This document shows positions 1-5,622 of a stretch of 5,622 bases of DNA, piece after piece (the stretch's first letter is position 1; every line of letters begins with the position of its first letter). Origin of the DNA: Rhodospirillaceae bacterium (lineage in GTDB: Bacteria; Pseudomonadota; Alphaproteobacteria; Puniceispirillales; Puniceispirillaceae); contig PBLM01000036.1 of the NCBI GenBank assembly GCA_002721775.1, forward strand, positions 1 through 5,622, given 5' to 3'. The translations under genes were made by a program, and so were the position numbers. The notes below the pieces were generated by a model. It searched no databases. It was not told the DNA's origin and saw only the letters and a list, made by a program, of their open reading frames with translations.

Positions 1-950
1 TCATCCGCTAGAAGCGCCAACCGCTCGATGCCTGCCGCAAATCCAACAGCTGGCAAGGGTGGGCCGCCGAGTGTTTCTGACAGGCTATCATACCGCCCAC
101 CCCCCAAAACCGTGCCCTGCGAGCCAAGCGCATTTGTAATGAATTCGAATGCAGTATGTGAATAATAATCAAGACCTCTAACCAGAAGCGGATCAAGAAC
201 AAATTCGATAGCTGCTTGATTCAAACAAGCAGACACCTGGTCAAAATGCGTCTTTGCCTCATTGCTCAGATATGAAGGTAGGCAAGGGGCTTCAGTCAGA
301 ATTTCCTGATCAGTCTCAGATTTTGAATCCAAAATCCGCAATGGATTACTGTCAAGGCGCCGTTGGCTATCTTCGGACAAGCTACTGCGATACTGTGTAA
401 GATAGTCTATCAAAGCTTGCCGATAAGCGAGACGGCTTTCCTGATCCCCTAAGGAATTCAGATGCAGTTTTGTATGCGGCAAAACTTTAAGTTCGGATAA
501 AATCGCAGCACCGAGTGAGATAATTTCAGCATCTGCCAGTGGGCTGGTTAGCCCTATAAGCTCGCACCCAAATTGATGAAACTGACGCATACGCCCTTTC
601 TGTGGCCGCTCATAGCGAAACATGGGGCCTGCGTAAAACCAGCGCAAAGGCAGTGACTGCGTCAACCCATTTGATATGACCGCCCGCATAGCTGAAGCTG
701 TCCCTTCAGGCCGCAGGGTCAGCCCGGTGCCGCCTCTATCCTCAAAGCTGTAAATTTCCTTTGCAACAACATCAGAGGAAGCCCCTAAGGGCCGACTAAA
801 CACTTGTGTGAATTCAAACACCGGCGTAGCCATATCTTTAAAACCAGACCGGCGGGCTACATCAAGGGCAACAGAGACGACATGATTATGTCGGGCCTTA
901 TCTTCTGGAAGTAGATCGGCTGTCCCTCTGACCGGCTGAAGCAAATCCAT
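1..950 (-). CDS. hisS: Histidyl-tRNA synthetase (HisRS), 3' end cut off by window edge
   Basis: This class II aminoacyl-tRNA synthetase activates histidine with ATP and charges tRNA-His in the cytoplasm. Translating the minus strand from the ATG at 948-950 gives 316 codons running off the window, against roughly 415-430 residues for the family, so the C-terminal anticodon-binding domain lies outside. Visible landmarks are an N-terminal VRGTADLLP stretch (7-15), TLRPEGTASAMRA (78-90), motif 2 with FRYERPQKGR followed by MRQFHQFGCE (111-130), the histidine-binding LVRGLDYY (256-263, with the catalytic-type Arg258), GGGRYD (283-288) and motif 3 AVGFAAGIERL (301-311). The start is supported by a good Shine-Dalgarno and by the usual family N-terminus. 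It lies 95 bases after ispG on the same strand with no visible terminator between them, so co-transcription is likely. One small oddity is Met121, where many bacterial enzymes have Tyr in the GRYRQ loop. The identification is secure. Confidence 0.97.
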   Translation of the reverse strand, partial: MDLLQPVRGTADLLPEDKARHNHVVSVALDVARRSGFKDMATPVFEFTQVFSRPLGASSDVVAKEIYSFEDRGGTGLTLRPEGTASAMRAVISNGLTQSLPLRWFYAGPMFRYERPQKGRMRQFHQFGCELIGLTSPLADAEIISLGAAILSELKVLPHTKLHLNSLGDQESRLAYRQALIDYLTQYRSSLSEDSQRRLDSNPLRILDSKSETDQEILTEAPCLPSYLSNEAKTHFDQVSACLNQAAIEFVLDPLLVRGLDYYSHTAFEFITNALGSQGTVLGGGRYDSLSETLGGPPLPAVGFAAGIERLALLAD

Positions 951-956
951 TTTTTC

Positions 957-962
957 GTCCCT
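957..962 (-). promoter_or_regulatory. Shine-Dalgarno of hisS
   Basis: AGGGAC on the minus strand lies six bases before the hisS ATG. It supports this start and suggests efficient independent initiation even if hisS is read from an ispG-hisS transcript. Confidence 0.65.
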
Positions 963-1045
963 ATTTTTAATTACTAAAGCAGCCAAAGAAAGAAAACAAA
1001 AGTCTTCTATGAGCTTGCTTTCCTATTTTCACCACGCAGATTTAG

Positions 1046-2161
1046 CTAATGTTCAGACAGGCCATCCATCTTGGCAACATGAGATTCAACTAAGCCAACG
1101 ACATGGTCAACAATCCCCTCGTTTGTCAGCCGGTGATGGGCCAATCCAGAGATATAAATTTGATGATTATCCTTACCGCCACCGGTCAGACCAAAGTCTG
1201 TTTGTTTGGCTTCCCCCGGCCCATTTACCACACAGCCAATTATTGAAACAGTCAAAGGCTTATTGATATGTTCCAGCCTTTCTTCAATTTCTTGCACTGT
1301 TTTGATCACATCAAACTGCTGACGAGCACAGGATGGACAGGAAATCACCGTCACGCCACGACGACGTAACCCCAGAGATTTTAGCATTTCATAGGCCACT
1401 CTGACCTCTTCAGTAGGGTCTGATGACAATGAAACCCTGATCGTATCACCAATGCCAGACCACAAAAGATTGCTAAGACCAATCGCTGATTTCACAGTTC
1501 CTGCTCGCAAGCCACCAGCTTCTGTAATGCCTATATGAAGCGGGCAATCGATCACATCTGCGAGCTGCTTATAGGCAGCAACAGCTAGAAAGACGTCAGA
1601 TGCCTTTACTGAAATCTTGAACTCGTGGAAATCCAGTTCCTGAAGATGACGTGCATGGTTAAGAGCTGATTCAACCAAGGCTTCAGGGCAGGGTTCCGCG
1701 TATTTTTCCAAAACATGTTTTTCAATAGAGCCGCCATTCACGCCTATGCGCATTGAGGAACCATTCGCACGTGCCGCACGCACCACTTCAGCAACCCGTT
1801 CAGCACTTCCGATATTTCCTGGATTAATCCGGAGACAGGCTGCACCTGCATCTGCCGCCTCCAGCGCGCGCTTGTAATGAAAATGAATATCTGCCACAAG
1901 CGGGACTGGGCTTTCACGGCAAATTTGTTTCAGAGCAGCTGTGCTGTCTTTATCTGGACAGGATACTCGCACAATATCAGCCCCGGCTTCAGCAGCCGCA
2001 TTTATCTGGGTCAGTGTCCCAGCAATATCTGTGGTCAGTGTATTAGTCATTGTCTGTACGGAAATCGGCGCGTCGCCTCCAACTGCAACTGGTCCAACAA
2101 ATATCTGGCGGCTTTTGCGGCGATCAATTGAACGATAGGGGCGGTAAGCCTGTGAGGACAT
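1046..2161 (-). CDS. ispG: 4-hydroxy-3-methylbut-2-enyl diphosphate synthase (HMBPP synthase, GcpE)
   Basis: IspG catalyses the penultimate step of the MEP isoprenoid pathway. It reductively converts 2-C-methyl-D-erythritol 2,4-cyclodiphosphate to HMBPP in the cytoplasm, using a [4Fe-4S] cluster and electrons from flavodoxin or ferredoxin. The 371-residue product is the usual size for the compact bacterial two-domain form. It has an N-terminal TIM-barrel (about 15-265), with [10 protein letters not shown] (14-23), [11 protein letters not shown] (35-45), VADIHFHY (89-96), RINPGNIG (111-118) and GITEAGG (211-217). The C-terminal cluster domain follows. The three cluster cysteines are all present: Cys275 and Cys278 in SCPSC, and Cys310 in [10 protein letters not shown], with the ligand-type Glu317. 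The ATG at 2159-2161 gives the expected N-terminus, although the preceding Shine-Dalgarno is poor (CCAAAGAT just before ATG). It sits between rodZ, 156 bases upstream, and hisS, 95 bases downstream, the same order as in E. coli. The stop is TAG. Confidence 0.98.
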   Translation of the reverse strand: MSSQAYRPYRSIDRRKSRQIFVGPVAVGGDAPISVQTMTNTLTTDIAGTLTQINAAAEAGADIVRVSCPDKDSTAALKQICRESPVPLVADIHFHYKRALEAADAGAACLRINPGNIGSAERVAEVVRAARANGSSMRIGVNGGSIEKHVLEKYAEPCPEALVESALNHARHLQELDFHEFKISVKASDVFLAVAAYKQLADVIDCPLHIGITEAGGLRAGTVKSAIGLSNLLWSGIGDTIRVSLSSDPTEEVRVAYEMLKSLGLRRRGVTVISCPSCARQQFDVIKTVQEIEERLEHINKPLTVSIIGCVVNGPGEAKQTDFGLTGGGKDNHQIYISGLAHHRLTNEGIVDHVVGLVESHVAKMDGLSEH

Positions 2162-2193
2162 ATCTTTGGCTCTATAACTTAAGATAGCTGTTT

Positions 2194-2218
2194 TTCTGGT
2201 AAGATCGAATAACCAGAA
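2194..2218. repeat. Perfect 7-bp inverted repeat upstream of ispG
   Basis: The arms TTCTGGT (2194-2200) and ACCAGAA (2212-2218) are exact reverse complements around an 11-base spacer. The repeat lies 33-57 bases before the ispG ATG, in the rodZ-ispG gap. No T-run follows on either strand, so it does not look like an intrinsic terminator. It could be a protein-binding site or a 5' leader hairpin, or it could be chance. Confidence 0.3.
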
Positions 2219-2317
2219 TGCCGAACTCTGCCAGTTGTACCTGTTTTACCTTCACTTGACCAGTCGAAACAACACTGAATGGCTGCGTCCCATAAAGCTC
2301 TATAACGGCATTTCGAA

Positions 2318-3406
2318 CTAATAGGAAAGTTGGTTCCGGCGGGTTAAAAGAGATTCACGGTTTAAACGCAGATCACGCAATATCTCACCGGTCTGGCCGG
2401 CATCAAAGGCCAACATATTCATCATTCCAAGACGCAACCCGCCAGCATTTCCTGTACTCAGAAAAAGATCATCGGTTGTTGATAGAACCAGCTCATCACC
2501 ATTGCGCATCAATTTTGTCACCAGCACCTCACCATCAGCGCGTGTGACTTCTATCCAGGAACTGGCTGTTGCCTTGATGACCACTTCTTTTCCAGGCACA
2601 CGGGAAGTCGCTAGAGCAGCTACGCCTGTTAGCGTCTGGTCAGCTGTCAGTTCATCGTTAGATAAAGGTGCGGTTTCAGCTGAATATTGAGCTGTTTGTG
2701 TCTCTTGTGGGTAATTTAATGGCTTCAACGTAGTTTCTTCAAGCATCGCCTCTGGTTGGGATAAAAACGGGGCTTGCTCAACAACAGCGAGCTCTGTTTC
2801 TGCCTCTTGTTGCAAGATGATGGACTGTGGTTTCAAGTTGGACAGTTTATCTGTTGCTTTTTCTGTTATCTCTATCTCAGTACGAGGCTGATCTTCAAGC
2901 TGTGCAGGCTGCTCAAATTGTTTAACTTCAGTTTCAACTAAAACTGCCAATTTCTCAGGTTTTGATATAGACGATGCAATTAGCTCTTCATCAGTGGCTA
3001 GACTATAGGTAAGAACTGTCCAACCGACATAAACTGCCAACCCGATAAGAACAGCGAACATAGCCAGCATACTGCCTGCAACTCGTGGCACTAGAGCTTG
3101 CACAGGAAAGCTGTATTCAGGCTTTTTAGTAGCATCATTCGACAGCGATTTGAAGCTGGCGATATGGGGTGCTGAATCAACCCCAATAGCCTTGCAATAA
3201 TTTCGGATATAACCTGGTATATAACCAACACCAGGCAAGCTTTCAAAATCCCCGGTTTCCAACGCCGTTAGATTTGCAGTCGACAGCCGCGTCCGTTCAG
3301 CTATATCCTGCACGGACATACTGGATTTTTCTCGCTCAACTCTTAGCGCCCGACCTATGGCCAGTGCTGAATGTTCTGCTATTTCATGTTCGTTTTGCGT
3401 GTACAT
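2318..3406 (-). CDS. rodZ: RodZ-type cytoskeletal membrane protein (HTH, one TM segment, DUF4115)
   Basis: RodZ is a single-pass inner-membrane protein. Its cytoplasmic helix-turn-helix domain binds the actin-like MreB filament and links it to the periplasmic wall-synthesis machinery, which maintains rod shape. The 362-residue product has the family layout. A RodZ-type HTH covers about 14-75 (GRALRVEREKSSMSVQDIAE, then TRLSTANLTALETGDFESLPG). One hydrophobic segment lies at about 108-134 (VAGSMLAMFAVLIGLAVYVG is its core). A long acidic, Gln- and Glu-rich linker runs from about 136 to 270, and a C-terminal DUF4115 beta domain covers about 273-346 (SSWIEVTRADGEVL, LSTGNAGGLRLG). By alignment from memory with E. 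coli RodZ, the aromatic pair contacting MreB (Phe60, Tyr64) corresponds to Tyr62 and Tyr66. The rodZ-ispG-hisS order supports the name over a generic HTH regulator. The ATG at 3404-3406 fits the domain but has only a weak GAAG-like ribosome site. It probably has its own promoter in the 141-base gap after lysC. The stop is TAG. Confidence 0.9.
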   Translation of the reverse strand: MYTQNEHEIAEHSALAIGRALRVEREKSSMSVQDIAERTRLSTANLTALETGDFESLPGVGYIPGYIRNYCKAIGVDSAPHIASFKSLSNDATKKPEYSFPVQALVPRVAGSMLAMFAVLIGLAVYVGWTVLTYSLATDEELIASSISKPEKLAVLVETEVKQFEQPAQLEDQPRTEIEITEKATDKLSNLKPQSIILQQEAETELAVVEQAPFLSQPEAMLEETTLKPLNYPQETQTAQYSAETAPLSNDELTADQTLTGVAALATSRVPGKEVVIKATASSWIEVTRADGEVLVTKLMRNGDELVLSTTDDLFLSTGNAGGLRLGMMNMLAFDAGQTGEILRDLRLNRESLLTRRNQLSY

Positions 3407-3456
3407 GCTTCAACCATTCACACCTTAAAGTAACGAACCAATATGGATTTTGATTA

Positions 3457-3516
3457 CCCTAAATTTTAAAAAAATACCACAAAAAACGTAAAACTTGACC
3501 TTATTTAGGGCTAAAT
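3457..3516. repeat. Inverted repeats bracketing the putative rodZ promoter
   Basis: CCCTAAAT at 3457-3464 is the exact reverse complement of ATTTAGGG at 3503-3510, with 38 bases between. The right-hand copy is itself part of a near-perfect palindrome, ATTTAGGGCTAAAT (3503-3516: six paired bases per arm around GG). The left copy overlaps the putative -10 of rodZ, and the right palindrome lies just upstream of the putative -35. The arrangement resembles a paired operator. The stems are AT-rich, and chance cannot be excluded in such AT-rich DNA. Confidence 0.3.
3463..3492 (-). promoter_or_regulatory. Putative sigma70-type promoter of rodZ
   Basis: On the minus strand, TTTACG (3487-3492) and TAAAAT (3463-3468) are separated by 18 bases, matching the -35 and -10 consensus at four and five of six positions. 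The spacer and flanks are very T-rich. It would place a start roughly 50 bases before the rodZ ATG and could drive rodZ-ispG-hisS separately from lysC. This is inferred from sequence similarity only. Confidence 0.4.
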
Positions 3517-3547
3517 GTTGGCTTTTGAACCTGTAATAAGCTTTGAT

Positions 3548-4768
3548 TCAAGCTGTTTCAAGGCCAAAGGCATCATGCAGGCTCCGGATGGCTAGTTCGG
3601 TGTAGTCTGAATCAATTAATACAGAAACCTTAATCTCTGAGGTTGAAATTACGTGCAGATTTATCCCTTTTTGAGCCAGCACAGAGAACATAGTCCTGGC
3701 GATGCCGGGTTGCGAACGCATAGCTGTGCCAATTACAGATACTTTCGCCATATCAGGGTCAGCTACCAAAGCCTGATAGCCTAGCTTATTCTTGGCCGCT
3801 TCAAGACAATCAAGAGCCTTATCCAGATCAAGCGCACCAAGTGAAAAAGTAATGTCTGTATTCTGTTTATCAGCAGATGCCGATTGAACAATCATATCCA
3901 CATTGATGTGAAATTCGGCAAGGCTCCCAAATACTGTTGCCGCAATACCTGGCTGATCTGGCAAGCTGACCAGTGTCACTTTGGCTTCATCTCTGCTATA
4001 GGCTATACCGCTGATTTTCTGTTCTTCCATTGTATCATCCTCGTCAATCACAAGCGTTCCTGGCTCATCTGAAAAGCTAGACAGAACTTGCAGATGAACA
4101 TTATGCCGCATCGCCATGGCCACAGACCGCGTCTGCAAGACCTTGGCTCCGGCTGAAGCCATTTCCAGCATTTCTTCAAAGGTAATTTGATCAAGCTTGC
4201 GTGCTTTCGGCATAATACGGGGATCGGTTGTATACACGCCATCAACATCTGTATAAATATCACATCTGTCCGCATTTAATGCGGCGGCCAACGCCACAGC
4301 AGAGGTGTCAGAGCCACCCCGGACCAGTGTAGTTACCCGCCCTTCAGAGCTAATACCCTGAAAGCCAGCAACAACAGCAACCTGACCTTGCATGAGTCTG
4401 TCCTTAATCTGGACTACATCAATATCCTTAATCCTCGCAGAGCTGTGAATATCATCAGTCTGTATGGCGATTTGCCAGCCCAGCCATGACCGAGCATCAA
4501 CTCCAATATTCTGCAGCGCAATAGCCAGCAGACCTACAGTCACCTGTTCGCCCGTAGCCACAATTACATCATATTCTCGCGCGTCATGAACGGGGCCGAC
4601 ATCAGTAGCCCATTCAACCAACTGATTTGTTGCACCAGACATGGCAGAGACAACAACCGCGACCTGATTGCCTGCATCAACCTCTACCTTCACCCTTTGT
4701 GCAACCGCCCGTATCCGGTCGAGATCAGCAACAGATGTGCCTCCAAATTTTTGAACAATACGCGCCAT
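3548..4768 (-). CDS. lysC: Aspartate kinase with two C-terminal ACT regulatory domains
   Basis: LysC phosphorylates aspartate with ATP in the cytoplasm. It is the first committed step towards lysine, diaminopimelate, threonine and methionine. From the preferred ATG at 4766-4768 it is 406 residues, typical for a monofunctional aspartokinase. The kinase domain (about 1-245) carries KFGGTSV (7-13), SAMSGATNQL (41-50), GEQVTVGLLA (73-82), GFQGIS (135-140), TLVRGGSDTSAVALAAAL (147-164) and DIYTDVDGVYTTDPR (170-184). Two ACT domains follow. The first has SLPDQPGIAATVF (268-280) and NVDMIVQSAS (289-298). The second has SQPGIARTMFSVLAQKGIN (352-370) and STSEIKVSVLID (375-386). This architecture usually gives feedback control by lysine, or by lysine plus threonine. 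An in-frame ATG at 4829-4831 would add 21 residues, but these are polar and unlike the family, and no ribosome site precedes it, whereas MARIVQKFGGTSV is the classic N-terminus. It is divergent from ubiG and upstream of rodZ. The stop is TGA. No further enzyme domain is fused to it. Confidence 0.97.
   Translation of the reverse strand: MARIVQKFGGTSVADLDRIRAVAQRVKVEVDAGNQVAVVVSAMSGATNQLVEWATDVGPVHDAREYDVIVATGEQVTVGLLAIALQNIGVDARSWLGWQIAIQTDDIHSSARIKDIDVVQIKDRLMQGQVAVVAGFQGISSEGRVTTLVRGGSDTSAVALAAALNADRCDIYTDVDGVYTTDPRIMPKARKLDQITFEEMLEMASAGAKVLQTRSVAMAMRHNVHLQVLSSFSDEPGTLVIDEDDTMEEQKISGIAYSRDEAKVTLVSLPDQPGIAATVFGSLAEFHINVDMIVQSASADKQNTDITFSLGALDLDKALDCLEAAKNKLGYQALVADPDMAKVSVIGTAMRSQPGIARTMFSVLAQKGINLHVISTSEIKVSVLIDSDYTELAIRSLHDAFGLETA
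4028..4042 (-). promoter_or_regulatory. Possible internal ribosome site and start codon for an ACT-only LysC subunit
   Basis: Within lysC, GAGGA (4038-4042, minus strand) precedes an in-frame ATG (4028-4030, Met247) by seven bases. Starting there gives 160 residues containing only the two ACT domains. Aspartokinases of Bacillus and Corynebacterium make such a beta subunit from an internal start at about this point. Here the GAGGA also encodes part of the acidic linker DEDD, so it may be incidental. Confidence 0.3.
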
Positions 4769-4773
4769 AATCA

Positions 4774-4778
4774 ACCTG
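4774..4778 (-). promoter_or_regulatory. Shine-Dalgarno supporting the lysC start at 4768
   Basis: CAGGT on the minus strand ends five bases before the ATG at 4766-4768, with AGG six bases from it. It is modest, but clearly better than anything ahead of the alternative ATG at 4829-4831, so it helps decide the start. Confidence 0.45.
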
Positions 4779-4952
4779 TTATTTGTGCTAACCTCTGCTG
4801 ATCCAGTTCTGGCCGGCTTGCGCTGTGGCATGCAGCAGTCATGATGTAAAACCTGATGCCCTCTGTTACACGAATTCTGCAGAAGAGAAAAGAGCCGTGC
4901 GGCGCCCTGTAACGATTTACTTCATTTGCGTACCTGTCGTATGATTAAATAG

Positions 4953-4958
4953 TATAAT
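4953..4958 (+). promoter_or_regulatory. Putative -10 element of the ubiG promoter
   Basis: A perfect TATAAT lies 47 bases before the ubiG ATG. There is no good -35 at standard spacing: TTGCGT at 4926-4931 would need a 21-base spacer, and there is no TGn extension. Either an activator is needed or the true promoter is elsewhere. Confidence 0.4.
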
Positions 4959-4959
4959 A

Positions 4960-4976
4960 GACCAGTAAACCTGGTC
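4960..4976. repeat. 6-bp inverted repeat at the predicted ubiG transcription start
   Basis: GACCAG (4960-4965) and CTGGTC (4971-4976) are exact reverse complements with a TAAAC spacer. The repeat begins two bases after the TATAAT, so it would cover the predicted start of transcription. It could be an operator or a hairpin at the very 5' end of the ubiG mRNA. No T-run follows, so it is not a terminator. Confidence 0.35.
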
Positions 4977-4993
4977 GGCTGCACAACTTGGCC

Positions 4994-4998
4994 GAGGA
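4994..4998 (+). promoter_or_regulatory. Shine-Dalgarno of ubiG
   Basis: GAGGA lies seven bases before the ATG at 5006-5008. It is strong and well placed, and fixes the ubiG start. Confidence 0.7.
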
Positions 4999-5005
4999 CA
5001 GATAT

Positions 5006-5622
5006 ATGTCATCCACGCCGGACACCCAATCCACAATAGATGCTGACGATATCAGCCGTTTCGACAGTCAGGCTGGACGGTGGTGGGACCCAGATGGTCC
5101 AATGAAACCTCTGCATCTGTTCACCCCTGTACGTCTAGAATATATTTTGGCTATTGCCCGCCGGGCCGGACTAACAGCTGAACAACCAGATCGTCTTTTG
5201 CCCCTCGGTGGCCGGAAAGTTCTGGATGTGGGATGTGGCGGGGGTCTTTTGGCTGAACCCTTATGCCGGCTGGGAGCAGACATGACCGCAATTGACGCAT
5301 CTCAGGGCGCAATTGACGCCGCGAAAGCCCATGCTAAGTCTCAGGGGCTGTTAATCAATTATCAGCACATGTCTATTGAAAAACTGGCAAACGACCCAAC
5401 CATGCAGGCAAAATTCGACCTGATCTACGCTTCAGAAATTATCGAACATGTAAATAACAGACATCAGTTTCTGCAGTCCATTCGTCTGCTGCTCAAAACT
5501 GATGGCGTGATCATCTTCACAACGATAAACAAGACCTTGCCTGCGCTTTTTCTGGCTAAACTTGCTGCAGAATATATCCTAAATCTGGTGCCACGGGGCA
5601 CGCATCAGTTTAAAAAATTTAT
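5006..5622 (+). CDS. ubiG: Ubiquinone biosynthesis O-methyltransferase, 3' end cut off by window edge
   Basis: UbiG is an SAM-dependent methyltransferase that performs both O-methylations of the ubiquinone head group, acting at the inner face of the cytoplasmic membrane with other Ubi proteins. The 205 visible codons, of about 240-255 usual, run off the window in frame. The N-terminal signature FDSQAGRWWDPDGPMKPLH (19-37) and PVRLEYI (41-47) is specific to UbiG. Rossmann motif I, VLDVGCGGGLLAE (72-84), binds SAM, IDAS (96-99) is the acidic motif II, and SEIIEHV (143-149) is the equivalent of the usual EVVEHV. TTINKTLPALFLAKLAAEYI (172-191) followed by PRGTHQFKKF (196-205) matches the family's membrane-binding insertion. 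The start is supported by the GAGGA ribosome site and by family N-termini. It is transcribed divergently from lysC, an arrangement often seen in alphaproteobacteria. Only the last 40 or so residues are missing. Confidence 0.96.
   Translation, partial: MSSTPDTQSTIDADDISRFDSQAGRWWDPDGPMKPLHLFTPVRLEYILAIARRAGLTAEQPDRLLPLGGRKVLDVGCGGGLLAEPLCRLGADMTAIDASQGAIDAAKAHAKSQGLLINYQHMSIEKLANDPTMQAKFDLIYASEIIEHVNNRHQFLQSIRLLLKTDGVIIFTTINKTLPALFLAKLAAEYILNLVPRGTHQFKKF

Larger units (their letters stand above)
4769..5005. other. Divergent lysC/ubiG intergenic control region
   Basis: This gap of about 237 bases separates the divergent starts of lysC and ubiG and must hold both promoters unless transcription comes from elsewhere. 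The ubiG-proximal part (about 4920-4960) is AT-rich and holds a TATAAT. The middle (4891-4908) is GC-rich with a GGCGCC palindrome. I found no convincing lysC promoter hexamers, no RNA gene and no small ORF with a credible start. The part adjoining lysC includes an in-frame 21-codon upstream extension that is probably untranslated. Confidence 0.6.

Noticed and set aside
951..1045. Separate hisS promoter in the ispG-hisS gap (TTGTTT, 17 bases, TAGTAA on the minus strand)
   Set aside because: The -10 matches the consensus at only three of six positions in an AT-rich stretch where such matches are common.
1009..1266. Open frames opposite or out of frame with hisS, ispG, rodZ, lysC and ubiG (for example 1009-1266 plus, 1877-2131 plus, 5068-5283 minus)
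   Set aside because: They overlap well-recognised conserved genes, have low-complexity or unfamily-like translations, and lack ribosome sites. They are shadow frames.
2228..2246. Sigma54-like promoter TGGCAG...CGGCAT on the minus strand ahead of ispG
   Set aside because: The distance between GG and GC is one base short of the strict sigma54 requirement, and the flanking bases match poorly.
2290..2330. tRNA-like TTCGAA stretch in the rodZ-ispG gap
   Set aside because: There are no matching acceptor, D or anticodon arms around it on either strand.
3481..3516. Possible intrinsic terminator after lysC (ATTTAG/CTAAAT stem, then T-rich sequence on the minus strand)
   Set aside because: The stem is short and AT-rich with a two-to-four-base loop, and the T-run is interrupted (GTTTTACGTTTTTT) and offset from the stem. 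It is too weak to call a terminator.
4769..4831. An upstream in-frame ATG (4829-4831) that would extend LysC by 21 residues
   Set aside because: The extra residues (starting MPQRKPARTGSAEV) are unlike the conserved aspartokinase N-terminus. No Shine-Dalgarno precedes this ATG, whereas the ATG at 4766-4768 has CAGGT and gives the classic MARIVQKFGGTSV.
4891..4908. GC-rich hairpin (GCCGTGCGGC with GGCGCC) in the lysC/ubiG gap
   Set aside because: Only three or four pairs form around a tiny loop, and it lies between divergent promoters where a terminator would make little sense.

Overview
The window is a compact stretch of housekeeping genes from what looks like an alphaproteobacterium of moderate, slightly AT-leaning base composition (an impression, not a count). 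The clues are the divergent ubiG/lysC pair, often seen in alphaproteobacteria, an alphaproteobacterial-style two-ACT aspartokinase, and ubiquinone synthesis. The histidyl-tRNA synthetase has the canonical bacterial motif 2 loop. It is not the divergent form described for the Rhizobiales/Rhodobacterales/Caulobacterales group, so a deeper lineage fits better (Rhodospirillales-like, or a marine group such as SAR116). The lineage is inference.

Layout, left to right: hisS (minus strand, 3' end cut off by the window edge at base 1), ispG (minus), rodZ (minus), lysC (minus), a divergent control region of about 240 bases, and ubiG (plus, 3' end cut off by the right edge). In transcription order the minus-strand block reads lysC, rodZ, ispG, hisS. 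The rodZ-ispG-hisS order is the same as in Escherichia coli, far outside the alphaproteobacteria. All five genes have intact reading frames and key catalytic residues as far as they can be seen. hisS and ubiG are incomplete only because the window ends.

The genes belong to different pathways: cell-shape maintenance (RodZ), isoprenoid precursor synthesis by the MEP route (IspG), tRNA charging (HisRS), entry to the aspartate family of amino acids, including lysine and diaminopimelate (LysC), and ubiquinone methylation (UbiG). IspG and UbiG are loosely linked because the ubiquinone tail is made from MEP-pathway isoprenoids. LysC, RodZ and IspG all bear on envelope growth, through diaminopimelate, MreB and undecaprenyl phosphate respectively.

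The gaps hold a few candidate control sites: a likely rodZ promoter bracketed by inverted repeats, a perfect TATAAT followed by a 6-bp inverted repeat ahead of ubiG, and a 7-bp inverted repeat ahead of ispG. A well-placed Shine-Dalgarno and ATG inside lysC could produce a separate ACT-domain subunit. No mobile element, CRISPR array, RNA gene, phage gene or defence system is visible. I found no convincing new biological system here; the findings are modest regulatory or comparative points.
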